Notes under the pieces: generated by a model
What the model was told of the DNA's origin: nothing
Databases searched by the model: none
Seen by the model: only the letters and a program-made list of their open reading frames with translations
Position numbers and translations under genes: made by a program
NCBI GenBank assembly: GCA_026210745.1
Contig: CP110632.1
Coordinates: 4,029,001-4,093,000, forward strand
Direction: 5' to 3'
DNA length: 64,000 bases
From: Exobasidium rhododendri
Lineage: Eukaryota; Basidiomycota; Exobasidiomycetes; Exobasidiales; Exobasidiaceae
Part shown: in pieces, positions 1 to 11,096 of the stretch
Position numbering within the stretch: the stretch's first letter is position 1
Layout of the letters: every line of letters begins with the position of its first letter

Positions 1-743
1 ACGCCACTTCACAGATTTCCATGGACTCTGATCAGATTCACACGGCAACTGCTCGGTTGATGGAAGCTTCTTTGGGTCTGAAGCAGTCTGGGCAAGCCCG
101 ACTGGTTCGAATGTCGTCCACGTCTTGCTCACCCATCTTCCCAACCTTCAAGGACCACAACACCTTATCGCCGGGACACCCATCCTTTCCCGATCAAAGC
201 CTTCTGTCGCCCGTTCCTCCCCGTAAATTAGACTACTTCTTCCAGCAAGCTCCAGAAGCACTCGCTTCCGAGGAAGACACTGCCATCATGAGTCAAGAGA
301 GCGGACTCAAAGAGGAATTAGATCAAGAGACGAGCGGGATGAAAGTCAAGCGCAAATTGACTCAGCGCAAGCCGATCTGCCACGTTGAGAGGTGAGTGGG
401 GAGGGAGAGCAGCCGTGTCACGAAGAGCTGGCCAGATCCGAACAGTGCTGACCGGCACATCTTAAATAGCAGCTCACAGCAGCAGCAGCAGCAGCAGCAT
501 ATCCGTACGGCCACATCAGAGCGGTTAAGCACGGCACCAACTACCGACGGTACAGCAGCACCACGATTCGGAACACTGCACTCGGCGACTGATCGCAGAC
601 CGGCCACGACGGAGAACGTCCATCGAAGACCCTCTTTGACAGAGATCCATTCGAGTCGAGAAGCCTTGCCGCCCCGCTCACCTCCTCCCAGAAGCGCCTT
701 GCCTCTCCTTCCCTCTGCACTTGAGCGACCCGTCACCAAGTGA
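1..743 (+). CDS. 3' part of an unknown protein, polyQ-containing
   Basis: Reads from the window edge to a TGA at 741-743. The frame is open upstream of the first ATG (21), so the 5' end may lie outside. Two exons fit: 1-391 and 470-743. The intron 392-469 has a GTGAGT donor and an AATAG acceptor, and joining it in phase 2 carries the frame into a run of seven glutamines from CAG repeats. The product is rich in Ser, Pro, Thr and basic residues, with no domain I recognise; it looks mostly disordered. It converges on EXO1, whose stop codon is 131 bp away. Function unknown. The intron is an inference from splice signals and frame. Confidence 0.5.
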
Positions 744-874
744 GATTACCGTCTTGCTGTGAGCAGGATGCACTAAAGAAGGACTGTGCGACAAGCAAAG
801 GCACGACGATAGATGGTTCAAGGAGATAATGATAAATGAAGTTATGTAGTACAAGTGGCGGGGGAGGGAGGGAT

Positions 875-3087
875 CTAATTGACATTGAAGCTGGTTCTCC
901 TTTGTATGGTTGGGGTGTGCTGTTGAATAAATACGTTTTCATCTTCTTCGTTGGATAAGATTAGTCGTTTTGTGCTGCTTCTGGTAGAGCTGGTCGTGTA
1001 CTCTTTCCTTAGCATGCTTGTCGAGGCGCTCCTCAGCGGGATAGGTGTCTTTTGAAAGGCAAATTGCTGGAAGAGACTGACGTTGATCGTGTTGTCTGCC
1101 GTGTCCTCTGCGTCGTCTTCCTCCTCTTCTTCTTCGACGTCGGAGTCGATCAAGTCTGGTGATTTCGTCTTGGTCGGAGATAAGTCATCTAATCTTGTCG
1201 TCTTCTTCCCCGGTCTAGTAAGAGTAGGGGAGGTATTTGGAGAATCTTCCTCGCCTATCAAAGGCGAAGACTGAAGTTGATCGCTCGTCGTCCTCCTCTT
1301 CTTCATCTTGATAGAAGAACATGCTGGTGAAGAAATCTCTCCACTGTCATTGGACATGCTACGACTGATGTGCCTCTTTCTTTGGGTTGGTGTAAATGTA
1401 GCGAGATGAGCAAACTCAGCCTGCTCGAAAGGTGGACTAGCTTGCGTCGCTGCATAGGAGGAGGTAAAGTACTTGCTCTTCTCTTCTGGTATTGTCTGTG
1501 TCTCCACCACAGACCAAGCTGAAGAAGGAGCGGCATTCGTTATTGTCTGTAAAGGTTTTCTCTTCGTGGGAGATCCAGCAGTGGATCTCGGAGTGATGTT
1601 TGTGCCACTTTGAGCGATTGGAGGCCGAGAGAAAAAGGTGTCCAGTGTCTTCTGCCCCACCATGGACGATCCTCTAGTCAAATCCGGCTTTTTTGCACCG
1701 TAGAAGCTCTTGGTTGAGGTGATCGAGGGTGCTGATATGGTACGTCGAGAGGGCTGCTGAGAGCAACTCAAGTCGGCGATCGCTTCCTTTGTGATAGGAT
1801 CGATGTCTCCGGAGGCAATACCGCTGACCATAGTCTCTGAAAGGGTGGGTCCTATACAGTCCTCTTCGTCGATGCTCGTCTGTTCTGGGCAAGATGTCAA
1901 TGTCACCATCCGAACTTTGCCCGTCGTGGTACTCCTGTGAAACACTCTTTGATACACAAAGGTCTTTTCCGCTCTCTCAAAGTCCGCTTGGTAGGTACTC
2001 GGCACTCTCATCCCTTCCATACGAGCTGCCGATAGAGCTCTGGCTACAGATCCACATTGTTTCAGCAGTCGATGTGCCGTCTTTAGTCCCATGCCTGCAT
2101 GTTACACATGACTGGCTCAGCTGCTGAATGATTCGTAGTATTCAAGTCTGAGATTGAGGACTCACCTGGTATCGAATCGAGATAGTCGCATCCACTCAAG
2201 ATGGCCATCTGTCGAAACAGAGAATCGGAAAAGGTGCCGAATTGGAGACTCTTGCATCTATTCCGATTCTGGTGCAGCAACTCTATACAACGACCTTGGT
2301 CATTCAGCTTGTAGAGCACCGTCTTGCAGCCGAAGACTATCAGATCTGAATCTTCGGTGATGATCCCATCGATCGTGCCCCTTCGTTCTAGGTAGGCCAG
2401 TTGAGCATCTGCTTCGTAGGGTGCTACAATATAGTCCACTCCAGCTAGACGTAGAGCCTGTGACGACGAGTTGATCTGTCAGTCAATCATCGCATACATC
2501 CTGATCACACGAGCTCACCTTGATGAATTGATATGCCATTGCGGGTGTCACATCCACACACTTGACAAAGTAATCTCTCGCCTGCTGAGCACGACCCTGC
2601 GATAGATGCAGCTTTGCCTGTCGTAGGTTTTCACTTCTTCGCCTGTAAATATCATGATACACAAAATTCATGAGCATCTGAAGAGATCATTTCACTGTCT
2701 CTGAATCTTCTTCCTCTGCTCCCACTCACTTTGCTCTTTCGTCTTCTGTTTTTGCCTTTGCTGGCAAGGGTCCTCCGTCGAACACGATGTACGGGGTGAC
2801 GCCGTGGTATTTGAGCATGTTGACTTTGTTCATTGCGAAGTTGACATATCTGAATCGATAGGGGTAGACGAGTGAGTATTACATCTCGCAACGTCATCAC
2901 TCACTACTTTCCAGTGCAGTGCTCACCTAGTGGTCTCTTGACCCAGGGCCAGCTGTTGAGCGCAACCGTACGCTCCTCGATGCAGCCAGACATAAGCATC
3001 CACACCCAGTACCTTTCCTTTGTACTTGCTGATGTGGATATCTTCCTGTGCGTCCTTCAGAAGGGGCAGCAGACCGCTTATGCCCAT
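875..3087 (-). CDS. EXO1: Exonuclease 1 (Rad2/XPG family 5'-3' exonuclease and flap endonuclease)
   Basis: Resects DNA ends in mismatch repair and double-strand break repair, in the nucleus. Exons in coding order: 3087-2927, 2849-2730, 2642-2519, 2457-2166, 2094-875, giving 638 aa. All four introns are GT-AG and phase-consistent. The start is fixed by the obligatory MGI N-terminus of the Rad2 family. Metal-binding acids fall at the positions known for human EXO1: D30 (VLGVDAYVW), D78 (VFDGG), E150 and D152 (PYEADAQ), D171 and D173 (TEDSDL), and D226 (GCDYLDSIPG). The helix-hairpin-helix segment SIPGMGLKTAH follows. Residues from about 280 to 638 are disordered and Ser/Thr-rich, with an acidic run (1087-1140), as expected for the regulatory tail that binds mismatch-repair proteins. 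A motif resembling a PIP box (QKTLDTFFSR) lies in the tail. Confidence 0.95.
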
Positions 3088-3387
3088 TTGGCAGGGCGAG
3101 ACCACTCGAGAGAGAGTGCGGATATCTTACAGGATAAGGATGGGGAAGACTCAACCAGACGATCAGAGTGTTGGGCGGGCCTAGCTTAGACGCGTCCCGG
3201 GTCGCGTTGCAGCGCGTGGAGAGGGAGGCATGGAGATGGAGGGGGACACCTTCACTTGCTCCGGGAGATGGTTGGGGAAAAGAGCACGACACCTTCTGCG
3301 AGCTAGACATGGGAAAGGATGAACACTACTTAAGTGAATGATGACATGGTTCCACGAAGAGTAAAAAAACATGTGTTGATTTCATTG

Positions 3388-4839
3388 TCAAAACACCTGC
3401 TCCCATCGCTTCCACCCTCGGGGTCCTTCTTCCCCATCACTCGACTCTTGCAGCAGTATCCTTTCTCCGGCATCCCCAAAGTAGCCACTAGCATACCAGC
3501 CTTGAAGGTCAACAGCTGAATAAGGTCCGAAGATCTCCACCTCTGGATTGGGAGATTGCGAGGTGGCAGACAAGTAAGACGAAGACCATTTGTAGGTGAA
3601 TTGCCGCACATCTTGCTCTTGGCTCGGCTTGGTTTCCTCTTGCGTGCTCTCCCTTTCGCGCACTGCAGCAGGATCCCACGTCTCCCTCACTAGTCCTGAC
3701 TTTCGCACGACACGAACGAGGCCTTCATATGTCTCATCATAGATGTTCAGCTTTCCGTACCTCGACATTAGTGCTGATGACAGCGATGTCAATTGGTCCA
3801 AGTCGTGGCGTGAGCTGTCCAACTCGCCGTTCTGTACTGCCTTGTCTTTACTGCTTTTTGCCTCTCGCTCAGTCTTCCCTGCAGGGCGCACTCTCTTGAC
3901 AGCAGCACCCACCCTTTGCAAAGCTTCCATGACAGATTCACCTCTGTTCAACAGCTCTGCCAACTTCATCCTACATTCGTCTTCATCCAAGCCTGCATTG
4001 TCCTGCACCCTCTCCTTCGCCCTTCTCTCCTTTTCTCGCTTCTCTTTGGCATCTTTCGCCGCTTTGATACCCTTCCTACTGTAGTTACCGGAGAGCCATT
4101 TGTCGTGCTCTGCATGTGGATCTTTCGCATTAGCGATGTAATTCCCGTCCTCATCAAATCTTCCGGCTTCCATCTCGTTCTTCATATTGAAGCTGTCTAA
4201 TTGGAAACCCATGTCTTCTTTATCACCTGGCCTAGGCTTCTTCTTCTTTTTCTTGAGCGGTTGAATGACATCATCCACATCGTGAAGTGCTTCCTTTTCT
4301 TCCTCGTCGATCTCGTAGTCTTCATCGTCAGTCTCCAATTCAAGCTCTGCATCTCTCTCCTCCTCCTCAATGTCGCCAGCTCCAAATTCCTGTCCCTCGA
4401 TATCTCCAAGCTCGAGAAATTTCTTGCTCTTATTGGTCTCCTTCTTCACGCTGCCATCTTCCAAGTCGCCGCCGTCGTCGTCGTCTTCTTCTAGTTTGAA
4501 CATATCATCGTCCTCATCGACTCCCGGAATCTTTCCATTCCCTTTCCCAATTTCCGCGTCCCCTCCTTGCTCACTCTCATCGCTATCTTCGTCACTGTCA
4601 TAGCCTGCGGTGACCACACGCCCCTTTCTACCCTGTTGCAGTCTCTTTCTTTCTTGCTCTTGAAGATCCAAGTCGCCTGTCAGATCTTCGTCGTCTATGC
4701 CTTCTGCATCAATCTTGGTTCGTTTAGCAGTACTTGGCGCTCCACCTGGCTGTCCCGCCTGCTCACTCGATAGCAGGCCAGACGAGACAGACATTGGAGC
4801 CGTCTGACCACCGGAGGCCTTTCGCTTGTTGGTCGCCAT
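3388..4839 (-). CDS. LIN1: LIN1/CD2BP2-like U5 snRNP protein with C-terminal GYF domain
   Basis: Uninterrupted 483-aa frame. Family members (human CD2BP2, yeast Lin1/Snu40) bind the U5 snRNP protein Prp6/Dib1 group during snRNP assembly and leave before the tri-snRNP forms. The N-terminal two thirds is acidic and charged, with long Asp/Glu runs and a basic KKKKKK stretch that could act as a nuclear signal. A conserved middle block contains DKWLSGNYSRKG. The C-terminal 70 residues form a GYF-like domain: FTYKWSS, then EIFGPYSAVDLQGWYASGYF. The canonical GP[YF]xxxx[MV]xxWxxxGYF pattern is clear. It is divergent from UBA4, with 187 bp between start codons. No intron is needed, unlike most neighbours. 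Confidence 0.88.
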   Translation of the reverse strand: MATNKRKASGGQTAPMSVSSGLLSSEQAGQPGGAPSTAKRTKIDAEGIDDEDLTGDLDLQEQERKRLQQGRKGRVVTAGYDSDEDSDESEQGGDAEIGKGNGKIPGVDEDDDMFKLEEDDDDGGDLEDGSVKKETNKSKKFLELGDIEGQEFGAGDIEEEERDAELELETDDEDYEIDEEEKEALHDVDDVIQPLKKKKKKPRPGDKEDMGFQLDSFNMKNEMEAGRFDEDGNYIANAKDPHAEHDKWLSGNYSRKGIKAAKDAKEKREKERRAKERVQDNAGLDEDECRMKLAELLNRGESVMEALQRVGAAVKRVRPAGKTEREAKSSKDKAVQNGELDSSRHDLDQLTSLSSALMSRYGKLNIYDETYEGLVRVVRKSGLVRETWDPAAVRERESTQEETKPSQEQDVRQFTYKWSSSYLSATSQSPNPEVEIFGPYSAVDLQGWYASGYFGDAGERILLQESSDGEEGPRGWKRWEQVF

Positions 4840-5026
4840 CCTGCCTCAACAGGCAGTAAGAAGAAGGGAGAAGCAAAGTACCCAAGGTGTGGAGGAGGTG
4901 TTTGAGCAACACCTTTTTCTTTTTTATTTGTGTATACTTCGTTGTGGTTCTTCTTATACGCTAAAAAAGTACCGCCTAACCCTCTTCTCTTGATACTTGT
5001 ACTAAGAGTGACGTAGTCCTCACCTC
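4840..5026. promoter_or_regulatory. Divergent promoter LIN1/UBA4
   Basis: The 187 bp between two start codons facing away from each other must hold both 5' UTRs and both core promoters. A T-rich tract (about 4912-4933) is the only obvious element; as poly(dA:dT) it could exclude nucleosomes for both genes. No confident TATA box. Confidence 0.5.
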
Positions 5027-6747
5027 ATGTCGCACATTGATCACCATGAAGAGCCTTCCAGTTCTGCGTCTGCAGCATCAAGTCGCCTCTCCCTACCAGA
5101 ATACAAGCGGTATGGACGCCAGATGATCCTGTCCGGCTTCGGCTTACAAGGTCAGATTAAGCTCAAAGAAGCGAAAGTACTGGTAGTGGGAGCGGGGGGG
5201 CTGGGATGCCCAGCGGTGCAATATCTCGCTGCCAGTGGAGTGGGTGAGTAAGAGCAGCGAGAGAGATTCAATTAGTCCTTGCAAGTAACAAGATAGAAGT
5301 GGTCTTCTCGCAGGCCATATTTCCATCGTAGACCATGACCACGTCGAGACGTCCAATCTAGCCAGGCAGATCCTTCACACCGATGGGAATGTAGGCTTAA
5401 ACAAGGCCTTGTCGGCAGCCCAAGCTGGTCAAATGTACGTCCACCTTCAGCTGTAGGTGCTCTATATCTTCTCTGCCTCATGCTGACCTTCTCAGCAGAA
5501 TTAACCCCCATATACGCCTCGAGGCTATCCAGGAAATGCTTTCTGTCGATAATGCTGTTGCCTTGATCGCAAGACACGATATCGTCTTGGACTGTACAGA
5601 CAATGTCCTGACAAGATATCTCATCTCAGATGCAGCAGTGATGTGTGGCGTTCAGGTAGTCTCTGGAGCAGGTCAAGGTCTGGAGGGCCAGCTTGTTGTG
5701 CTACACAAGAATCTCAGTCCTCATGCTTCTGCCTCTGGGCACTCAATCAGACCAAGGAAGGGGAAAGGGAAGCGAGGTCCTTGCTATCGATGTCTCTTCC
5801 CCAAAGCGCCTCGTCCTGAAGACGTGACAGATTGTGAGGATGGAGGCGTCCTGGGAGGCGTTACAGGGGTAGTCGGCACCATGCAGGCAGTAGAGGCGGT
5901 AAAGTTGCTTGTAGGAATGTCAGATGAAGGTGAGCTGCCGAATTGAGAGTGACTGTGATCCAGGACTACTCCGGACGGATGTTTACTTAGCAACAATCTC
6001 TACAAACTGCAGAAGAACCGCCTTGCCTAACGCTGGTGACGCCATTCAATCATCCGCCATTCAGGACTATCAAACTACGGCCACAAAGAGCGACAACTTG
6101 TCGAGCTTGTGGTGATCCAGAGCAGATGACAGCAGAGGCGATAGAGACAAAGATAAAGGCTGATTTGAGTAGCGAGGATTATGTCGCCTTTTGCGGGATT
6201 GCTAGACTCCCCACCCAGACCAGCAACAACAGACAGGTGGATGTACATGTGAGGCATGTTTGGCTTCATGTTGCTTTTCCTTCCTCTGACTAAACCCTTT
6301 GTGATTGGCAGCAATTCTCAAAGGCAAAGGAGGAACGACAAGGTCTGCTGGTTGATGTGCGACCGCAAGTGGAATACGAGATTACACACCTCGTTCCCTC
6401 CGTCAGTGAGTCCAGCTGTGCGGGCTGACACAAAAGTATCCTCCTGCCTTGTTGACTTTCCGTCCCCCTTCTCCACAGACATACCTTTCCGGACATTACT
6501 ATCTGATCCACAGGCAGCGCACGATCGTCTTCGCACATTAGCAGCCAAGCTTGAAGGGGAGGACAGCATCGAGAAGGACGTTGCCATCTACCTCGTGTGC
6601 CGAAAGGGAAACGATTCTATTCTCGCCCAGTCCGCACTCCTGTCATGCTCCCCTGCTGACTCGATCACTTCGCTGGACTTTGTCAACGTGAAGGGAGGCC
6701 TGCGAGCTTGGTCAGAACAGGTCGATGGCAGCTTTCCTGTGTACTAG
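5027..6747 (+). CDS. UBA4: Adenylyltransferase and sulfurtransferase UBA4/MOCS3 (E1-like + rhodanese)
   Basis: Activates the ubiquitin-like protein Urm1 (and MOCS2A-type carriers, if present) by adenylation, then transfers sulfur to it for tRNA wobble-uridine thiolation; cytosolic. Six exons: 5027-5243, 5314-5434, 5499-5929, 6013-6248, 6312-6405, 6479-6747, giving 455 aa. The ThiF/E1 half shows [15 protein letters not shown], the ATP loop [21 protein letters not shown] and DCTDN. Zinc is likely held by GPCYRC and TCRACGD. The C-terminal rhodanese domain has [13 protein letters not shown] and the active-site loop VCRKGNDS, with Cys as sulfur acceptor. Exon 3 has tandem acceptors (AGCAG at 5494-5498), so one extra residue may be included. 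The 3' UTR carries a TCAA repeat. Confidence 0.93.
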
Positions 6748-6764
6748 CATGGATCTAGGTCCGC

Positions 6765-6787
6765 TCAATCAATCAATCAATCAATCA
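6765..6787. repeat. (TCAA)n microsatellite in UBA4 3' UTR
   Basis: Nearly six tandem copies of the tetranucleotide, 18 bp after the UBA4 stop codon. No function visible. Confidence 0.9.
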
Positions 6788-6936
6788 CGATCGGGTATGG
6801 ATAGGTGTAGCATAAAAGTATTTCAGTGGTGGGTAGAGAGGTAAGCCAGAGGAGATATAGAATACGGAAGAAACAGGACGAGCACACAGACGGCAATACA
6901 GGACGAGGTTCTTGTGACTTGATCAATATCGTAGCA

Positions 6937-8904
6937 TCACCGAATGTTGACCATTCTCCGTTGACCAAATTGCGAAAAGCTTTTTTTCGGCGAGGGTGGC
7001 ATGGAGGAAGCTGACACCTTCTTCTTCATCGAAGCCGACGATCCAAAGACATCATTTTCCTTATCTTCACTACCGAATCGTTGCACTGATCTTTCCTTCT
7101 GGAAGTTTTGTGATGCTTTGGAACCGACGTCTTTGCGAGGCTTCTTTGAATTGTTGTTTTCCGTTGCTGGGTTGCTGTTGTTGGTACTCTTTTCGTTCAA
7201 TCCCAACTTGCCCAACACTTTGGAAAGTGCAGGAGGACCGAGTGGCTGCCAAGCGTCGTGGACGGTGTTGATCCCAAATACTCCCCAGGGTGAAGACTCC
7301 ATCTTGTTCTGTAGGTTGTCCTCCTCCTTTCGAACAGTGAGACCTCGCTTGTTGCGTGGTGAAAATTTAGGCGGTGCAGTCTTGCAGTGGAACTCTTCAA
7401 TGACGGCAAAGTCTTCCTCTCGGGCGGGTGAAGTAGGAGATGAAGAGGAAGTACTCTCCAAGGCGTTCGACGTCGGCATCGGGAGATCTGTTGGAAGATG
7501 GCCGTGGGAATGAATAAATTCTGCTTGCTCTCGTAGTTGATCTGATCGTTGCTTAGACTTCATTTTCAAGCTGGGACTTCCGATCTCGACCGAGTCGCTT
7601 GAGCCAGTCAATTTTCCTTTGCCCTTGCTGCTGGAAGAGACGGCAGGTGTTAGACGGGTCTTGTGTATGTGTGGTGTGAGACCAGTAGAAGCAGTAGACT
7701 TCTTAAAAACAGATGAGTGGACTGTAGGAGAGGCAACTTTAGTCCTGCTTGCGCCGCCGCTGCTGCTGCTGCTGCTACTACTGCCACTTCTTGAAGTTGA
7801 GGCGAGGGCAGAAGAGCCTTGAGTAGGAGTAGGCGGTACGGCGAGCTGCACAGGCTGAGCAGGTGCAGCTCCAATGACACTTCCATCTGCTCGATGAAGG
7901 AGGGGCCCTCTCTGAAAGCTTTGCCCATCATCAGTCGAGATGGCTAGTCCCCATATCTTACTACTCATGGGCATGTCTCTCTGTATTTGGGCTACTTTGT
8001 CTCTGTCCGTTGCAATGATGGCAGGATCATCGCTGTTTGATCGAACCCCGAAATGTTTTGGGACAAATTGTCGATTCTCGAATCGCAAATCAACGTTCCA
8101 GTTTCTCAACGGTAGTTTGAGGGGTGAAGACGGCTGTACCGAGGGAAATCGACCAGTTTGCATGTCCGACATCTGCGGAGCCCCAGGAAGGCTGGGTAGT
8201 TGTTGGTGCGACGATAGAGTGGGCGTCATCATGGACCAGCTACCGCAGCTACCCAGTCGAGGCGTTTCTTCGCCCAAGTCTAGTCCCAAACCTTGCACTT
8301 CGTTGCTGCTGGGCATGTTGCGGAAGCTGTTGGGGGAGACAGGAACACTTTGGCGTCGGTCAATCTTGGGTCTTTGTGCTATTGGGCGACGTTCCATCTG
8401 GGAGAAGCTGGCATTGTCCCCACTCCACTCGGCAGAAGCTCCTTGGAAGATACCTGTTTTGCTCGTGCTCTTGGGCATTCGAGACGTACCATCCGATTGA
8501 ATGTTACTGTGAGAAAATGCATCGACGTTCACGGGTGCGTACTCGTCATTCATAGGTGGTAAGGGGATTATTCTAGACTTAGGCTGATACAAGTCAGGGG
8601 GTGTAAGATTAAGCATGTTGCTGACACTGGGTAGTTGAAGCATGCTGTCCTCAATAGGCGGCAGGGTGGTGGGTTTGTACGTTGCAGTGAGTGGGGTTGG
8701 TGGCAGACGTCCAGTTGGACTGCTCTTGATTTGTGAAGAAGGGCGATCTGGATCAGCACTGACAGTCAAGACACTCTGGTTCGAGACATTGAAGGATGGC
8801 GAAGGCCAAGGCATTGATTCAACTGATTCAGGTCGGCTTGATAAGAGATTAGACGGCCTCGTTTTGCCATTTCGAGATTTAGAAAAGGAAGAGGAGGACT
8901 GCAT
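6937..8904 (-). CDS. Unknown disordered protein, 655 aa
   Basis: Single open frame from an ATG at 8904 to a TGA at 6937-6939. I do not recognise a family. Most of it is Ser/Pro/Thr/Asn-rich and probably disordered, with a nine-Ser run encoded near 7760-7790. Two stretches look less random. Around residues 270-345 a block begins NWNVDLRFENRQFVPKHFG and continues to KIWGLAISTDDGQSF. Around residues 545-580 there is SPWGVFGINTVHDAWQPLG followed by a short amphipathic segment. These are the likely folded or binding parts. The C-terminus is basic (FGQRRMVNIR). The length of uninterrupted frame argues for a real gene. It converges on UBA4, 189 bp between stops. Function unknown; candidates such as a signalling scaffold would be guesses. 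Confidence 0.75.
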   Translation of the reverse strand: MQSSSSFSKSRNGKTRPSNLLSSRPESVESMPWPSPSFNVSNQSVLTVSADPDRPSSQIKSSPTGRLPPTPLTATYKPTTLPPIEDSMLQLPSVSNMLNLTPPDLYQPKSRIIPLPPMNDEYAPVNVDAFSHSNIQSDGTSRMPKSTSKTGIFQGASAEWSGDNASFSQMERRPIAQRPKIDRRQSVPVSPNSFRNMPSSNEVQGLGLDLGEETPRLGSCGSWSMMTPTLSSHQQLPSLPGAPQMSDMQTGRFPSVQPSSPLKLPLRNWNVDLRFENRQFVPKHFGVRSNSDDPAIIATDRDKVAQIQRDMPMSSKIWGLAISTDDGQSFQRGPLLHRADGSVIGAAPAQPVQLAVPPTPTQGSSALASTSRSGSSSSSSSSGGASRTKVASPTVHSSVFKKSTASTGLTPHIHKTRLTPAVSSSSKGKGKLTGSSDSVEIGSPSLKMKSKQRSDQLREQAEFIHSHGHLPTDLPMPTSNALESTSSSSPTSPAREEDFAVIEEFHCKTAPPKFSPRNKRGLTVRKEEDNLQNKMESSPWGVFGINTVHDAWQPLGPPALSKVLGKLGLNEKSTNNSNPATENNNSKKPRKDVGSKASQNFQKERSVQRFGSEDKENDVFGSSASMKKKVSASSMPPSPKKSFSQFGQRRMVNIR

Positions 8905-10560
8905 CTTGAATTATGTGTTGCTTGGGAATAGAGAACAGCTTGGAGTGAGAGCAATTTAAATTGAGAGCACCTGGTGGCTGTTATCCAGGATGTGCTTCAG
9001 TTGAGAAAAATTGAAGTGATTGACAAGAGCGGTGGTTGTATAAGCGAGCTGAGGTGATGCTGCACAGGTTGGAAAACGTTACTGGGACGGATTGTCGAGG
9101 CGAGAGCGGGAAGATTCAAAAGAATGTGGTGATCGGTGTGTTGATCTGACGAGTGGTCGAGAGCAGAGAGAACGGAACGAAAGTAATGAGAACGAATAGC
9201 AAGCAAGTCAATGGACGAAGTAAAAGGAACAGGAGTGCATTGATCGGGTGTATGTTTCTTATTGGAGCTCGACTATATACGCTTTGCCTCTACGAGCGAC
9301 TCAAAGAGGGGAGGCTGGTAGCATGCCAGTCGGACTATTTTTAGTGCGTGCTGAGTATTTGACTTCGACTCTGACGGCCCTTCATATTCCCCTCTTTCCT
9401 CCTTTGCAGACTACTTCTCTAAGATCACTTTGAAGAGGCGGCAACAGATGTCGCAGCCGCATAGTAGTGAGGGTCCTTGAGAGTAAAACCACGCAATAGC
9501 CTTTTTTTTCTATACTGTATTCGCTTAATCCACTACATCACACATCTGCATGAGCCGAGCAATGATGAGAGAATCGAGTGAGTCTATGGGTCATGTTATG
9601 TCGAAAGGAATGAAAGTGTCTCGATTTGGAAAGTCGGCGCAATCCTAAGGGACTGGGGGAAAATACACTTGGAAGAAATGAGGAAACGCAATAGACGGAC
9701 AACCTCAATCCCTCGTTTCCTGGACCTGATTAAACCCTCGTTCCCTAGAATAGGTTAAAGCATGGAATAGTATCTCTTTCTATTCGAATTAGTACTACTG
9801 TATTCGACTTTCCTAACATTCCAAGGCAAGAAAAGAAGCAAACGATCGGCGCGCGCGTCCGTCGCATTTGAAGAGTGTGAGCTCGCGTGCATTCAGGACT
9901 TGCGCTTTCCAAAGCACGTATCTCGCCGTGTCATTGGTACGCAGAACAAGAGGCGCTGCCGTAGGTGAATGATATCTTATATGGCAGTAGTAGGCGTAGA
10001 AGCCGTCGTGGAAGGTGACATTGATTAGATTCGTTCCCGGAAGCAGCAAGGAGTATATCCCCCAGATCTAAGATGACAGAGTCGGTGTCGCTGTGCAGAT
10101 GATTGTCACGGTTGTCTTAAATTAGAGTTCAAAGGTTAGATCCAAGTTTAGCAACGACTACTGGAGTCATCCACTGTATAGCATCACTCGCAGCTTGAAC
10201 TGATGAAGCTTACCTCTGTGTCGTTACCTTTTTGTCTGTTCGAGATAAACTCTAGATTATTCTTAGAAGGTCATCTTCGGTATAAATTTATGAGAGGCTG
10301 ACATGAATGTACAGTACAGGAACCAGCTACATTCTCAACGACTGTTGCGAAGGATAGGACCGTGAAGACTGAGCTTAATCCATCCGATCGAGGCTTTCGC
10401 CATATTTGCTTCACCGTCGATTGCCATGCTTACCAGATACGAAGGATGACTTTCATGGGATGATGATGGTAAAGCTCTTTTACCAAGATTCGCGGCCAAG
10501 TGATCAGTGCGTAAACATTTACAACAATTAGTCTCATGTCGTGAGAGAGGATTTAGACCA

Positions 10561-10609
10561 AGAAGAAGAAGCAGAAGAAGAAGAAGAAGAAGAAGAAGAA
10601 GAAGAAGAG
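10561..10609. repeat. (GAA)n microsatellite with one CAG interruption
   Basis: About 49 bp of near-perfect GAA repeat in noncoding DNA, interrupted at 10571-10573. Purine on the plus strand throughout, so it could form triplex DNA; that is inference. Confidence 0.9.
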
Positions 10610-11084
10610 GAATGGTGAGAGGTAGTGTTTTGGGCAACAAACGGCAGATATTGACCAGATCGAAATGCTAAGCCTTGAACGGGCGAGAGATAGTGTAAAC
10701 GCCGTCGTGCAGCCTGAACACTTGGTCTGAGGGGTGCTGAAAGCTCTTGAAACACACTAGTCTGATGTGCGTCGAGGGAGATCGTTCTAATGCTTCAATT
10801 CGCTTTTCTGTCTACTTTTGTCACGCTGAACGAAGCCTTGTACAGTAAAGAGAAAATATACGAGGTTCAGAGCGGAAACTTTGTACTTTACAGAAAAGCT
10901 TTACAGCACCCTTCATGATACTGTTGTGACACTGACTCCAACCAAAACAATCCTTGAAAGATCACGTTGGGCATATTCACAGCAAGTGAGATGGTGACGG
11001 TTTCTTATCCATCGTGACGGAACAGATCGACGCCACGTGGAGATATAACTTTTTGCACTTTCTTCGTGCAGCTACTCAGTCGTA

Positions 11085-11096
11085 CCCCCCCCCCCC
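11085..11096. repeat. Homopolymer run of 12 C
   Basis: Twelve consecutive C bases in the noncoding stretch, about 1.0 kb upstream of the ARF start codon. Exact length is uncertain because such runs are prone to sequencing error. Confidence 0.85.
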
